Part shown: positions 25,859 to 34,143 of the stretch, piece by piece
Layout: each line of letters begins with the position of its first letter
How positions within the stretch are numbered: the first letter of the stretch is position 1
Source: Isosphaeraceae bacterium
Lineage (GTDB): Bacteria > Planctomycetota > Planctomycetia > Isosphaerales > Isosphaeraceae
NCBI GenBank assembly: GCA_031291845.1
Contig: JARLIH010000334.1
Coordinates: forward strand, 1 to 34,143
DNA length: 34,143 bases
Direction: 5' to 3'
Program-made: the position numbers and the translations under genes
The notes under the pieces: generated by a model
Told to the model about the DNA's origin: nothing
The model's database searches: none
Seen by the model: only the letters and a program-made list of their open reading frames with translations

Positions 25859-26728
25859 CTACAAGAGCAGGTCCGCGACCCCGACGGCGAGCAGCCCCAT
25901 GCTGATCGCGATATTCACCTGGAAAAACGCGACGTTCACCCGCGTCAGGTCGTCGGGTCGGACGAGCGCGTGTTCGTAGACGAGCAAAGCCGCCACGAGC
26001 AGCACGCCCACGAAATAGACGACCCCGAGCGGGTAAAACACGCCCAGCCCGATCAGCGACGCGACCATGAGCGCGTGGCACAGCGCCGCCAGACGGAGCG
26101 CCCGCCGACTACCGAGCCGGGCCGGTATGCTGTGTAATCCCGTCTGGCGGTCGAACGTCTCGTCCTGGCACGCGTAGATGATGTCGAAGCCCGCAACCCA
26201 GAAGAACACAACCAGGCCGAGCAGTAACGGCGGCCACCCCAAATCACCCCGCAGCGCGATCCATGCCGCGATCGGCGCCAGCGCCAACGACGCGCCGAGC
26301 CAGAAATGCGCCAGACTGGTAAAGCGCTTGGTGTACGAGTAGGTGAGCAGCCAGAGCAAGACCGGCACCGCCAGACGGACCGGCCAGGGGTTCGGCAAGA
26401 ACAAGAGCGTCGAGCCAATAAAACCCGCCGAACAGACCAGCGTGAAGATTACCACGGACGCTACGCTGAGCCTGCCGCTGGGGAGGTGACGAGACGCGGT
26501 GCGCGGGTTGAGCGCGTCGACCCGGCGATCAGCCAGGCGGTTGAACGCCATCGCGGCCGACCGGCCCATGGCCATGCAGACCAAGATTCCCAGCCAGTCC
26601 TGCCAGCGCCCGTGCCAGCCGTCGGGCTGGTGCGACGCGAGCGCCGCGCCGAGCAGCGCGAAGGGCAGCGCGAAGAGGGTATGGCTGAACTTGATCATCC
26701 CGAGGATGTCAGTCAGTCGGCCGAGCAT
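25859..26728 (-). CDS. mqnP: UbiA-type prenyltransferase, probable MqnP
   Basis: A 289-residue inner-membrane prenyltransferase with about eight helices. Both aspartate-rich motifs are present: NRLADRRVD (N63, D67, D71) and DIIYACQDETFD (D182, D189, D193). The KFSHTLFALPFALLGA opening is typical of the UbiA/MqnP group. In futalosine-pathway organisms it prenylates the 1,4-dihydroxy-6-naphthoate nucleus. The ATG at 26728 has AGGAG about 8 bases upstream and overlaps the dehydrogenase stop by 20 bases, so coupling is likely; the frame opens further at 26779 without a ribosome site. Confidence 0.88.
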   Translation of the reverse strand: MLGRLTDILGMIKFSHTLFALPFALLGAALASHQPDGWHGRWQDWLGILVCMAMGRSAAMAFNRLADRRVDALNPRTASRHLPSGRLSVASVVIFTLVCSAGFIGSTLLFLPNPWPVRLAVPVLLWLLTYSYTKRFTSLAHFWLGASLALAPIAAWIALRGDLGWPPLLLGLVVFFWVAGFDIIYACQDETFDRQTGLHSIPARLGSRRALRLAALCHALMVASLIGLGVFYPLGVVYFVGVLLVAALLVYEHALVRPDDLTRVNVAFFQVNIAISMGLLAVGVADLLL

Positions 26729-27596
26729 CACCAAGACTCCTGGCATTGCGCGCACGTTTGAGATCACCCGCCCTGTCAAAGTGGTAAATCACGGAAGAGA
26801 GGGCGACGTCGCCGAGCCACGGCCAGACGCGAAATAAGCCACCCATCATGCGGAAGGGCCAGACGACACGCCGCCGCACCGATAACCGTCGTACAGGGCG
26901 ATCGATTAACCGCGCGATCCGGCATGCGACATCGGTGACGTCGGCCGTCATCCACGGCAGGGGCGCGTCGAGCAGCGGATTGTACTGGCCCCCGGCCGGC
27001 GCGAACGTCATCAGTGCGTCGAAGAACTCGGTCTTCACCGGACCCGGCTCGACCAGGCACACCTTCACCCCCCGGTGCCGCAGCTCGCGCCGGAGCGCGT
27101 CGTTCCAGTAGGCGAGCCCCGCCTTCGTCGCCCCGTACGCTCCAAGCGCGGAATTCGCAACGCTCGTGATCGCGGACCCGATGTTGATGATCGTTCCCTT
27201 GCGCGCGATGAGGTGCGGAATCGCCTCGCGCGCCAGAAGCAACGGGGCAACAAAATTGACTTCGAGCTGGCGCCTCAGGTCGAGTGGGTCGGCCTCGGCG
27301 AAAACCATCGGCAGCCCGAACCCGGCGTAGTTGATCAGGACGTCAATGCCGCCGAAATGCTCGACCGTGCGGCCGACGATCGCCTCGGGCGCCTTTTGAT
27401 CTTCCAGATCGGCGGGAACCGCGAGGACATCGATCCCGAGCGGACGCAGTTCCCTGGCCAACGATTCGAGCCGGTCGCCACGACGTGCCGTCAGAGCGAG
27501 GTTTCGACCCTGCCGCGCGACTTCCCGCGCCAGCGCCGCACCGATGCCGGCGGACGCTCCGGTGATCAGCACGACTTTGCGATCGGTGGAGTTCAA
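26709..27596 (-). CDS. Short-chain dehydrogenase/reductase inside the menaquinone operon
   Basis: A 295-residue SDR. The cofactor motif is TGASAGIG (T12-G19), the structural motif is NYAG (89-92) instead of NNAG, and the catalytic set is S141, Y154 and K158 in YGATKAG. PADLEDQ (61-67) gives the D that contacts adenine. A tail of about 60 residues after the catalytic part is basic and carries a hydrophobic stretch, GGLFRVWPWLGDVALSSVIYHF. The start is TTG at 27596, with GAGGAG 8 bases upstream, sharing TTGA with the stop of the UbiX-like gene. No step of the known pathway needs an SDR, so its substrate is unknown. Confidence 0.82.
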   Translation of the reverse strand: MNSTDRKVVLITGASAGIGAALAREVARQGRNLALTARRGDRLESLARELRPLGIDVLAVPADLEDQKAPEAIVGRTVEHFGGIDVLINYAGFGLPMVFAEADPLDLRRQLEVNFVAPLLLAREAIPHLIARKGTIINIGSAITSVANSALGAYGATKAGLAYWNDALRRELRHRGVKVCLVEPGPVKTEFFDALMTFAPAGGQYNPLLDAPLPWMTADVTDVACRIARLIDRPVRRLSVRRRVVWPFRMMGGLFRVWPWLGDVALSSVIYHFDRAGDLKRARNARSLGDARPTD

Positions 27597-28228
27597 CGCT
27601 TCGGCTCCTCGCGATCGGGTCCCGGCTCCGCATCGGCCCCCCAGCGTTCGACCAGGTCGTTCGCGATCCCCAACTGGTCGCAGATCCGAGCGACTACGAA
27701 TCGGACGAGATCGTCGAGGGATTGCGGACGATGATACCAGCCCGGCATCGCGGGCAAGACCACGGCCCCTGCGCGCGTGACTGCGGCCATGTTTTCCAGG
27801 TGGATCAGGCTGAGTGGGGTCTCGCGCGGCACGAGGATCAGCCTGCGCCGTTCTTTGAGATGAACGTCCGCCGCGCGCGTGATCAAATTGGTCGTCAATC
27901 CGTGTGCGACCGCCGCGAGCGTGCTCATACTGCAAGGAGCCACAACCATTCCACCCGTCGCAAAGGAGCCGCTGGCGATTCCCGCCTTGAAATCGGTATG
28001 GTGATGATAGAGTAGGCGAGCTCCCGCGGGTATCCCGAACAGAGCGGGGTCGAAGCGATCGAGCGCAGCATCAATACCCAGTTCCTCGCGCAGGACCTGG
28101 GCGCCGCTCGGACTGATCGTCAGATGGACGTTCCGCCCCAAGCGCACGAGTTCGCGGAGCAGCGCGACGGCATAAGGAGCGCCGCTGGCCCCGGTCATCG
28201 CCAGTACGAGGTCGCCGGAACCGCTCAT
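27593..28228 (-). CDS. mqnM: UbiX-type flavin prenyltransferase, probable MqnM
   Basis: Makes the prenylated FMN that UbiD-type decarboxylases need. The 211 residues have the FMN-binding opening LVLAMTGASGAPYAVALL, the TISPSGAQVLREEL segment, GGMVVAPCSMSTLAAVAHG and LILVPRETPLSLIHLENM, all typical of UbiX/Pad1. A start at 28228 overlaps the stop of menG by ATGA, so translation is coupled. The partner decarboxylase is encoded divergently at 29152. In the futalosine pathway it belongs with MqnL. Confidence 0.9.
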   Translation of the reverse strand: MSGSGDLVLAMTGASGAPYAVALLRELVRLGRNVHLTISPSGAQVLREELGIDAALDRFDPALFGIPAGARLLYHHHTDFKAGIASGSFATGGMVVAPCSMSTLAAVAHGLTTNLITRAADVHLKERRRLILVPRETPLSLIHLENMAAVTRAGAVVLPAMPGWYHRPQSLDDLVRFVVARICDQLGIANDLVERWGADAEPGPDREEPKR

Positions 28229-28998
28229 CGGGGCGACCCGGCCGCCGGTTTGACCCCGACGTAAAGCGTCGCGATCCCGCACGTCAGCGGGTGCATCTCC
28301 AGCCGCGTCAGGCCGCGAGCTTTGAGGAGTGCAAGCATCGCGGCACCGTCCGGGAACTGGAGCACGCTGGTCGGCAGGTAGTGGTACGCGTTCGCGTCAT
28401 TGGGCGCGATCGCCTGGCCGACCCGGGGCAACACGTGGCGAAAAAAGGCCAGGTACAGGGCGCCGAGGACGCGCCCGCGGGGACGGGAGAACTCCAGGAT
28501 CGCCACCTTCCCCCCCGGCCGCGCCACCCGGATCATCTCGTCCAGCCCACGCGTCGTATCCTTGACATTCCGGAGACCGAACGCCACGGTGACGACCCCG
28601 AACGTGTCATCGGGCAACGGCAGGCGCTGGGTATCCCCTTCGACGAGGGTGACCGCCTGCGACGCGCCGGCCTTCGCGACCTTGCCCGTCCCGACCCGCA
28701 ACATCTCGCGGCAGAAGTCCGTCCCCACGACGGGTGTTTTCCCGCGTCCGGCCCGGTAATAGGCCAGCGCCAGGTCTGCCGTGCCGGTGCAGCAGTCGAG
28801 CACCGGTATCCCGTCCTGAGGAGGGACCGTGCGTGTCGTGAACCGTCTCCAGCGGCGATCGACATTGAGGCTCAGCAAGTGGTTGAGGAAATCGTACTTC
28901 CCCGCGATCGAGGCGAACATCGAGCGGACGCGCTGGTCGGACTTATCGACCGGCGTCACAGTCTGCGATGGCGGTGCGGGCGAGGTATCGGTGGCCAT
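28225..28998 (-). CDS. menG: Demethylmenaquinone methyltransferase MenG/UbiE
   Basis: SAM-dependent methylase for the last step of menaquinone synthesis. The 257-residue frame shows YDFLNHLLSLNVDRRWR, motif I VLDCCTGTADLALAYY, GDTQRLPLPDDTFGVVTVAFGLRN and the RVARPGGKVAILEFSRPRG region, all UbiE signatures. The ATG at 28998 is used; an in-frame ATG at 29010 is the alternative, and neither has a strong ribosome site. It is the first gene of the minus-strand menaquinone block, divergent from mqnL by 153 bases. Confidence 0.92.
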   Translation of the reverse strand: MATDTSPAPPSQTVTPVDKSDQRVRSMFASIAGKYDFLNHLLSLNVDRRWRRFTTRTVPPQDGIPVLDCCTGTADLALAYYRAGRGKTPVVGTDFCREMLRVGTGKVAKAGASQAVTLVEGDTQRLPLPDDTFGVVTVAFGLRNVKDTTRGLDEMIRVARPGGKVAILEFSRPRGRVLGALYLAFFRHVLPRVGQAIAPNDANAYHYLPTSVLQFPDGAAMLALLKARGLTRLEMHPLTCGIATLYVGVKPAAGSPR

Positions 28999-29151
28999 AC
29001 GAGCTCTCATCAGCCGTCGCGGCAGGGTTGATTCTCTAACGATTGTATACGCGCGGGCCTCCCAGTTGTCCACCTTGGCGAACGGAGGGGCGATCACCTA
29101 CGCTGTGGTCGAAGTTCGTGTCGTTCTCACGCGAGTCCTTCTGGCGGTGAC

Positions 29152-30981
29152 ATGGGTTACCAGACGCTGAGCTCCTGCCTCCTCGACTTGAAGAAACACA
29201 ACCGTCTCGTGACGATTGAACAGGAAATCGATCCCTATCTCGAGGCTGCCGCCATCCAGCGACGGGTCTATGAAGCACAAGGCCCCGCGCTGCTTTTCCG
29301 GCACGTCAAGGGAACGGCCTTCCCCATGGCCGGCAACCTCTTCGGCACCCTCGAACGGACGCGCTGGATTTTTCGCGACACCCTCGAGAGCGTCCGTCGT
29401 CTGGTCGAGCTCAAAATCACCCCGCCCTTGCTGCTTCGGCGGCCCTGGCGTTACGGCGGCGTCCCTTTCACGGCCCTTCACCTCTTGCCTCTGCGCGTCA
29501 AACGCGGGCCCATCCTCCAGCACACGACGACGATCGATCGCCTGCCCATGCTGCAATCGTGGCCGCGTGACGGCGGGGCATTCATCACGCTGCCCCAGGT
29601 CTACACCGAAGATCCCGACCACCCTGGCCTCGCTCGCTCGAACCTCGGCATGTACCGCGTGCAACTCTCGGGAAACACCTATGAGTCGAATCGCGAGGTA
29701 GGTCTCCACTACCAGATCCACCGCGGGATCGGCGTGCACCACGCCGCCGCCATCCGGCGAGGCGAACCGCTACGGACGAACATCTTCGTCGGCGGTCCTC
29801 CCGCCTTGACCGTGGCCGCCGTGATGCCGCTCCCGGAGGGACTCCCCGAGCTCTCTTTCGCCGGGGCGCTCGCCGGTCACCGCATCCGGATGGTCACCCC
29901 GAACGGTCTCCTGCCGATGCCCGCCGAGGCGGATTTCGTGATCGCCGGCACGATCGATCCGACTGCGACCAAGCCTGAGGGCCCATTCGGCGACCACCTG
30001 GGCTATTACAGCCTCGCGCACGAATTCCCCGTCTTGCGCGTCGACCGCGTCTACCACCGCCCGAGCGCCGTCTGGCCCTTCACTTCAGTCGGCCGGCCGC
30101 CGCAGGAGGACACTTCGTTCGGTGCCTTGATCCACGAACTGACCGGCCCGATCATTCCGACCGTCCTGCCGGGCGTCCACGCGGTCCACGCCGTCGATGC
30201 CGCGGGCGTCCATCCACTGCTTCTGGCCATCGGCAGCGAGCGGTACGTTCCTTACGCACAAGAACGGCGGCCGCAGGAGCTCCTGACGAGCGCCCACGCG
30301 ATCCTCGGGCAGGGGCAGATGTCGCTGGCAAAGTACCTGCTAATCGTGGCCCGCGAGGACGATCCGGGCTTGGATATTCACGACATTCCCCGATTTTTCC
30401 GCCATGTGCTGGAACGTGTCGACTGGTCACGCGACCTGCACTTCGAGACGCGAACGACGATCGACACGCTGGACTACTCGGGTCACCGACTCAATGAAGG
30501 GTCAAAACTGGTGATCGCCGCCGCGGGCCCGAAGCGTCGAGAACTGGCGCGGGAGTTGCCCACCGGCCTTCGCCTCCCCGACGGATTTAGCGACCCGCAC
30601 GTCGTGTTGCCTGGAGTCCTGGCCGTTCGCGGACCGCGGTATCAACCCAACGTCCAGGACATCGCCCGATTCGGCTCCGCGATCGGCGAAGGGGATCCCA
30701 TCCGGACGTTCCCGCTGATCGTAGTGGTCGACGACAGCGAGTTCACCGCCCGCACCGAGCGGAACTTCCTCTGGGTCACGTTCACTCGCTCGAATCCGGC
30801 GGCGGATATTGACGGCGTGGGGGCGTTCGTCGCCCAAAAGCACTGGGGTTGCGCCGGTCCGCTCGTGATCGACGCCCGGATCAAGCCGCAACACGCTCCT
30901 CCGTTGGAGGACGATCCAGAGATCGAACGGCGCGTCGACAAACTGGGCGCACCGGGAGGCCCCTTGCATGGCATCATCTAA
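29152..30981 (+). CDS. mqnL: UbiD-family decarboxylase, probable MqnL
   Basis: A prenylated-FMN-dependent decarboxylase that would remove the carboxyl group after prenylation in the futalosine route. The 609 residues have the FMN/metal motif NLGMYRVQ (164-171), EGPFGDHLGYYS (276-287) and VVDDSEFTARTERNFLW in the late region. It is longer than E. coli UbiD (497). It is transcribed divergently from the menG operon, and the 153-base gap between them should hold both promoters. The exact substrate is inferred from the gene neighbourhood. Confidence 0.88.
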   Translation: MGYQTLSSCLLDLKKHNRLVTIEQEIDPYLEAAAIQRRVYEAQGPALLFRHVKGTAFPMAGNLFGTLERTRWIFRDTLESVRRLVELKITPPLLLRRPWRYGGVPFTALHLLPLRVKRGPILQHTTTIDRLPMLQSWPRDGGAFITLPQVYTEDPDHPGLARSNLGMYRVQLSGNTYESNREVGLHYQIHRGIGVHHAAAIRRGEPLRTNIFVGGPPALTVAAVMPLPEGLPELSFAGALAGHRIRMVTPNGLLPMPAEADFVIAGTIDPTATKPEGPFGDHLGYYSLAHEFPVLRVDRVYHRPSAVWPFTSVGRPPQEDTSFGALIHELTGPIIPTVLPGVHAVHAVDAAGVHPLLLAIGSERYVPYAQERRPQELLTSAHAILGQGQMSLAKYLLIVAREDDPGLDIHDIPRFFRHVLERVDWSRDLHFETRTTIDTLDYSGHRLNEGSKLVIAAAGPKRRELARELPTGLRLPDGFSDPHVVLPGVLAVRGPRYQPNVQDIARFGSAIGEGDPIRTFPLIVVVDDSEFTARTERNFLWVTFTRSNPAADIDGVGAFVAQKHWGCAGPLVIDARIKPQHAPPLEDDPEIERRVDKLGAPGGPLHGII

Positions 30982-31042
30982 ACGGCCGTTCTCGCGGAGG
31001 GCGGCCAAGCCGCAGCGATCTAGCATGTACAAAAATACCAAT

Positions 31043-31057
31043 GTGCATTTCATGCAC
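31043..31057. promoter_or_regulatory. 15-bp inverted repeat in an AT-rich upstream region
   Basis: GTGCAT and ATGCAC flank a 3-base centre (TTC). It stands in an AT-rich stretch (about 31025-31110) unlike the rest of the window, next to TATAAAT at 31060-31066. It could be an operator or simply a small hairpin. No well spaced -35 element was found. Confidence 0.35.
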
Positions 31058-31191
31058 CCTATAAATCAACCGTCCCTTTGCTCCGACAAGAAAGTCCGAA
31101 ACAACAATGTAGGGCGCCCGGGCCGCCGAATACTGGTGCGGTCGAAGTCAACGATTCCTTGGTCTGGTGCCGCGCTGGCTCGGTCGCCATT

Positions 31192-32172
31192 ATGGCACAT
31201 GTACGGTCGTCGCCTTTCGATTGGAACCGATCGGAAATACTGCCCGTGAGTGAAACTGCTCGCGAATTGGTCGATCGGATGGCGGAGGCCGGCGAGCGTC
31301 CCGACCCCGCCTTGTTGGAAGCGATCCTGGCGCACGGAGAAGCGGCGGTTGAGCCGCTTCTCGAAGTCCTCCGGCGCGACCTGCGCGGCTGGCCCGCGGA
31401 AGCCCCACTTGTGTATACGATGGGTCTCTTGAGCGACCTCCGTTCCCCAGCCGCCATTCCCGACTTCGTCAACGTCCTCCGACGCAACTACAACGAACTC
31501 TTGGAAGGTATGGAGCGCGAGTTGGGACGCTTCGGTCCCGCCGTTGTGCCAGCGCTGCTGGAGGTCGTCAGAGAGCGCTCCGCCGACTGGTATGGACGCT
31601 CGCTCGCGATCGACGGCGCGAGACACGCAGCGGGCGACGACGTCGTTTTGCGTTCCCAAATCGCGGATACGTTGCGCGAGGAGCTCCCGTTGTACATCGA
31701 TCAGGGAGTCGTAGACCTTGATGATGATATGCCGATATGGCCCGTTGATGGCCTTGCTAGCCTTGCGGACCCGCTGTCTCGCGACCTGATCGCCAGGACG
31801 TTTGCGCTCGGCCTGTCGGACCATTGGGTGATCAATGAAGAGGACGTGGAACGGCTATACGCTCAGGGCGGTGCACCGGACATAGTCGAAGCGAGTTGCT
31901 GGATCGATGAATACAAAGAATCCTACAATCGACGGAGCGATGTCAGTGACGAACAGCCCGATGATGAGCCGCCACCGAGCGAAGAGTTCCGAAGACTCTG
32001 GGAGGAGTCCAAGCGGGCCGTCGTCGCGGAGATGACCGGCGAAGACGTTGAACCCCTGTCTCACATCGAACCGATCCGCAAGGCGGCCCACCGCCCCGGT
32101 CGGAACGATCCCTGCTGGTGCGGGAGCGACAAGAAGTACAAGAAATGTCACCTCGGCTCCGATGAGACGTGA
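31192..32172 (+). CDS. SEC-C zinc-motif protein
   Basis: A 326-residue protein ending in a SEC-C zinc motif, RPGRNDPCWCGSDKKYKKCH (about 301-320), as in SecA and in many stand-alone proteins. The first 230 residues are mostly helical, with acidic and Leu-rich segments (AVEPLLEVLRR, AVVPALLEVVRER) that look like HEAT-type repeats of the DUF1186 kind. Codon use is slightly less GC-rich than in its neighbours. The ATG at 31192 has no visible ribosome site; a downstream GTG near 31246 is possible. Function unknown. Confidence 0.72.
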   Translation: MAHVRSSPFDWNRSEILPVSETARELVDRMAEAGERPDPALLEAILAHGEAAVEPLLEVLRRDLRGWPAEAPLVYTMGLLSDLRSPAAIPDFVNVLRRNYNELLEGMERELGRFGPAVVPALLEVVRERSADWYGRSLAIDGARHAAGDDVVLRSQIADTLREELPLYIDQGVVDLDDDMPIWPVDGLASLADPLSRDLIARTFALGLSDHWVINEEDVERLYAQGGAPDIVEASCWIDEYKESYNRRSDVSDEQPDDEPPPSEEFRRLWEESKRAVVAEMTGEDVEPLSHIEPIRKAAHRPGRNDPCWCGSDKKYKKCHLGSDET

Positions 32173-32360
32173 GGCGCAGCGTTTGGCCACGGGCCACCGT
32201 CGCCGTTGGGCCGTGCCCGTCCGAACGCGGCGCACAGCACGCGGGGACTTGGAAGCGGCCGCAAAATCGGTTACGCTCGATTCTCAAACAAAGGTTAAGG
32301 CGCTTCGTCCCGCCTCGCGCCTCCCTCGACGCGGCAACCCTCCCCGCAGGGGTCTCCACG

Positions 32361-34143
32361 ATGCAGCCCTCGCGCGTCCTGATCTCGTTGTTCGTGCTGG
32401 GTCTGGGCCATCCCGGGTTTACGGCGGAGCCCGACCCGAAGGGCCTCGAGTTCTTCGAGTCCAAGGTTCGGCCCGTGCTCGTCGAGCGTTGTTATAGCTG
32501 TCACTCGGCGGAGGCGAAGCGGGTGCGCGGCGGGCTTTTGCTCGACTCGCGGGAAGGGTGGGCCAAGGGGGGCGACACCGGGCCCGCGATCGTCCCCGGC
32601 CAGCCCGAGCAGAGCCTGCTGGTGCAGGCCCTTCAGTGGACCGACGAGGCCCTGAGGATGCCCCCGAAGGGGAAGCTGCCGCCGGCGGAGGTCGCGACGC
32701 TCGTTGATTGGGTCAAGCGCGGCGCGCCCGATCCGAGGTCGGGAGCGGCGACCGTCAAGGCGCAACGAGTCATCAACGTTGCGGCCGAGCGTCAGTCGTG
32801 GGCCTATCAGCCGCTCAAGCCCGTTGCGCCACCACCGGTTCGTGGCGGATCGTGGGCCCAGACCCCGGTCGACCGCTTCATCCTCGCAAAGCTCGAGGAA
32901 AAGCGACTGGACCCTAATCCGCCCGCCGCGAAGCGGTCGCTCGTTCGGCGTGCCTACCTCGACCTGATCGGCCTGCCGCCGACGCCCGAAGAAGTAGACG
33001 CATTCGTGAACGACACGCGTTCGGATGCCTTCGAGCACGTCATCGACCACCTGCTCGCGAGCCCCCACTATGGCGAGCGCTGGGGAAGGCACTGGCTGGA
33101 CCTGGCCCGCTTCGCCGAGAGCCACGGGTTCGAGCACGACTACGACCGGCCGACCGCCTATACGTACCGCGACTTCGTCATCGAGGCACTCAACCGCGAC
33201 CTGCCGTTCGACACGTTCGTTCAGTGGCAGCTCGCCGGCGACGAGCTCGCGCCCGACGATAACCTCGCGCTCAAGGCCACGGGGTTCCTCGCCGCCGGCG
33301 TCCACAGCACGCAGATCACCGCCAATCAGGTCGAGAAAGAGCGGTACGACGAGCTCGACGATATCGTCAGCACGATCGGGACCTCGATGCTCGGCCTGAC
33401 CATCGGCTGCGCCCGCTGCCACGACCACAAGTTCGACCCGATTCCGCAGAAAGATTATTACCGCCTCGTCTCGACGTTCACGACGACCGTCCGCACCGAG
33501 TACGACCTGAAGATCGACCCCGAGGGAGACGCGAAGCGCCAGGCGGCGTTCGACCGCGAGCACGCCCCCCTGGTCGCCGCACTCAAGAAGTTCGAGGCCG
33601 AGCAACTCCCCGGCCGAATGGCCGAGTGGGAGCGCACGCGCCCCGAATCGCCGGGTCAGCCCACCTGGGTCGTCCTCGACCTCGCCGACGCGAAATCAAA
33701 AGGGGGCGCGGTCTTCAAGAAGCAGCACGACGGCTCGTATCTCGCGACCGGTAACAACGCCGACTTCGATACCTACACCTTCGTGGCGCACGTCGACCTC
33801 AAAAGAATCACCGCCCTCAAGATCGAGGCGCTCGCCGACCCGTCGATGGTTGGTGGGGGCCCGGGACGGGCTCAAAACGGGAACCTTGACCTCACCGACG
33901 TCCGCGTCACGGCCTCGCCCGGCGGCGGAAAGGCTCCTGCGGAGGTGCTCTCGCTTCAAAACCCGAAAGCTACGTTCGAGCAGCCCGGCCTGCCGATCAA
34001 GGCGGCGATTGACGGCGATCCGAAGTCGGGCTGGGCCGTCGACCCGCAGTTCGGCAAGAACCACGCGGCCGTTTTCGAGCTCACCAAGGACCTCGGCGCC
34101 GAGGGGGGCACGACCCTCAACGTCACGCTCACGTTCAACGGCA
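32361..34143 (+). CDS. PSCyt1/DUF1549 protein, N-terminal part (runs off the right edge)
   Basis: The visible 594 codons begin with a signal peptide (MQPSRVLISLFVLGLGHPGF), followed by a PSCyt1 domain with a c-type heme motif CYSCH (C44, C47, H48). The DUF1549 region starts near residue 165 (TPVDRFILAKLEEKRLDPN) with the conserved CARCHDHKFDPI. The typical protein goes on to a DUF1553 domain outside the window. These are almost confined to planctomycetes and relatives; many lie beside DUF1501 genes, which would be off the right side. Function unknown, though the heme suggests an electron-transfer or redox role outside the cytoplasm. Confidence 0.88.
   Translation, partial: MQPSRVLISLFVLGLGHPGFTAEPDPKGLEFFESKVRPVLVERCYSCHSAEAKRVRGGLLLDSREGWAKGGDTGPAIVPGQPEQSLLVQALQWTDEALRMPPKGKLPPAEVATLVDWVKRGAPDPRSGAATVKAQRVINVAAERQSWAYQPLKPVAPPPVRGGSWAQTPVDRFILAKLEEKRLDPNPPAAKRSLVRRAYLDLIGLPPTPEEVDAFVNDTRSDAFEHVIDHLLASPHYGERWGRHWLDLARFAESHGFEHDYDRPTAYTYRDFVIEALNRDLPFDTFVQWQLAGDELAPDDNLALKATGFLAAGVHSTQITANQVEKERYDELDDIVSTIGTSMLGLTIGCARCHDHKFDPIPQKDYYRLVSTFTTTVRTEYDLKIDPEGDAKRQAAFDREHAPLVAALKKFEAEQLPGRMAEWERTRPESPGQPTWVVLDLADAKSKGGAVFKKQHDGSYLATGNNADFDTYTFVAHVDLKRITALKIEALADPSMVGGGPGRAQNGNLDLTDVRVTASPGGGKAPAEVLSLQNPKATFEQPGLPIKAAIDGDPKSGWAVDPQFGKNHAAVFELTKDLGAEGGTTLNVTLTFNG

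Noticed and set aside
25859..30981. Ubiquinone rather than menaquinone biosynthesis for the UbiA, UbiX, UbiD and UbiE-like genes
   Set aside because: MqnE lies in the same gene run, which ties the set to the futalosine menaquinone pathway.
32295..33605. 436-codon minus-strand frame opposite the PSCyt1/DUF1549 gene
   Set aside because: The plus-strand gene has a signal peptide and heme motif; the opposite frame has no recognised domain.

Overview
The window looks like about 34 kb of a GC-rich planctomycete chromosome, probably from the Isosphaeraceae/Gemmataceae side, though the exact family is inference. Signs of this are a PSCyt1/DUF1549 heme-motif protein, an Uma2-type (DUF820) protein opening with an MPTHLDLP peptide, a membrane-anchored leucine-rich-repeat protein, short lipoproteins and membrane proteins of planctomycete style, and menaquinone synthesis by the futalosine route. 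I see no CRISPR array, no insertion sequence, no transposase and no prophage.

Layout. 1-5.7 kb: the 5' half of rimO (minus strand, runs off the left edge), a tRNA-Arg(TCG) with its own promoter, a small membrane protein, two overlapping PilZ genes, a receiver-like protein that has lost its phospho-acceptor, and an APC amino-acid permease with a possible 34-residue ORF coupled to its stop codon. 5.9-12.8 kb: a DUF5009-type acyltransferase facing a minus-strand run that reads hisD, LRR membrane protein, GNAT acetyltransferase, hisC, then (after 181 bp with a strong hairpin) hisB and a UPF0104 flippase-like protein. 13-17 kb: threonine aldolase, a HEAT-like lipoprotein, and an MlaE permease with an MlaD/MCE protein but no ATPase. 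17-21 kb: a FlgM-like anti-sigma factor behind a structured leader, a GspE/PilB-type ATPase, a proline-rich secreted protein, and a Fur-family regulator preceded by a Fur/PerR-box-like inverted repeat. 21-24.6 kb: an alkaline-phosphatase-superfamily hydrolase, a methyltransferase and an Uma2-type protein.

24.6-31 kb is the most coherent block. menG(ubiE), a UbiX-type flavin prenyltransferase, a short-chain dehydrogenase, the UbiA-type prenyltransferase MqnP and the radical-SAM enzyme MqnE lie in one direction with overlapping starts and stops. A UbiD-type decarboxylase (MqnL) is divergent. Together these cover aminofutalosine formation and the prenylation, decarboxylation and methylation end of menaquinone synthesis. 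The dehydrogenase in the middle has no assigned step. The window closes with a SEC-C zinc-motif protein behind an AT-rich stretch and the first 594 codons of a PSCyt1/DUF1549 protein.

I did not find an obviously new defence or mobile system. The best second looks are the unassigned dehydrogenase in the menaquinone operon, the structured leader and sigma-28-like promoter of the FlgM-like gene, the LRR-GNAT pair inside the histidine genes, the degenerate receiver next to two PilZ proteins, and the putative Fur autoregulatory operator.
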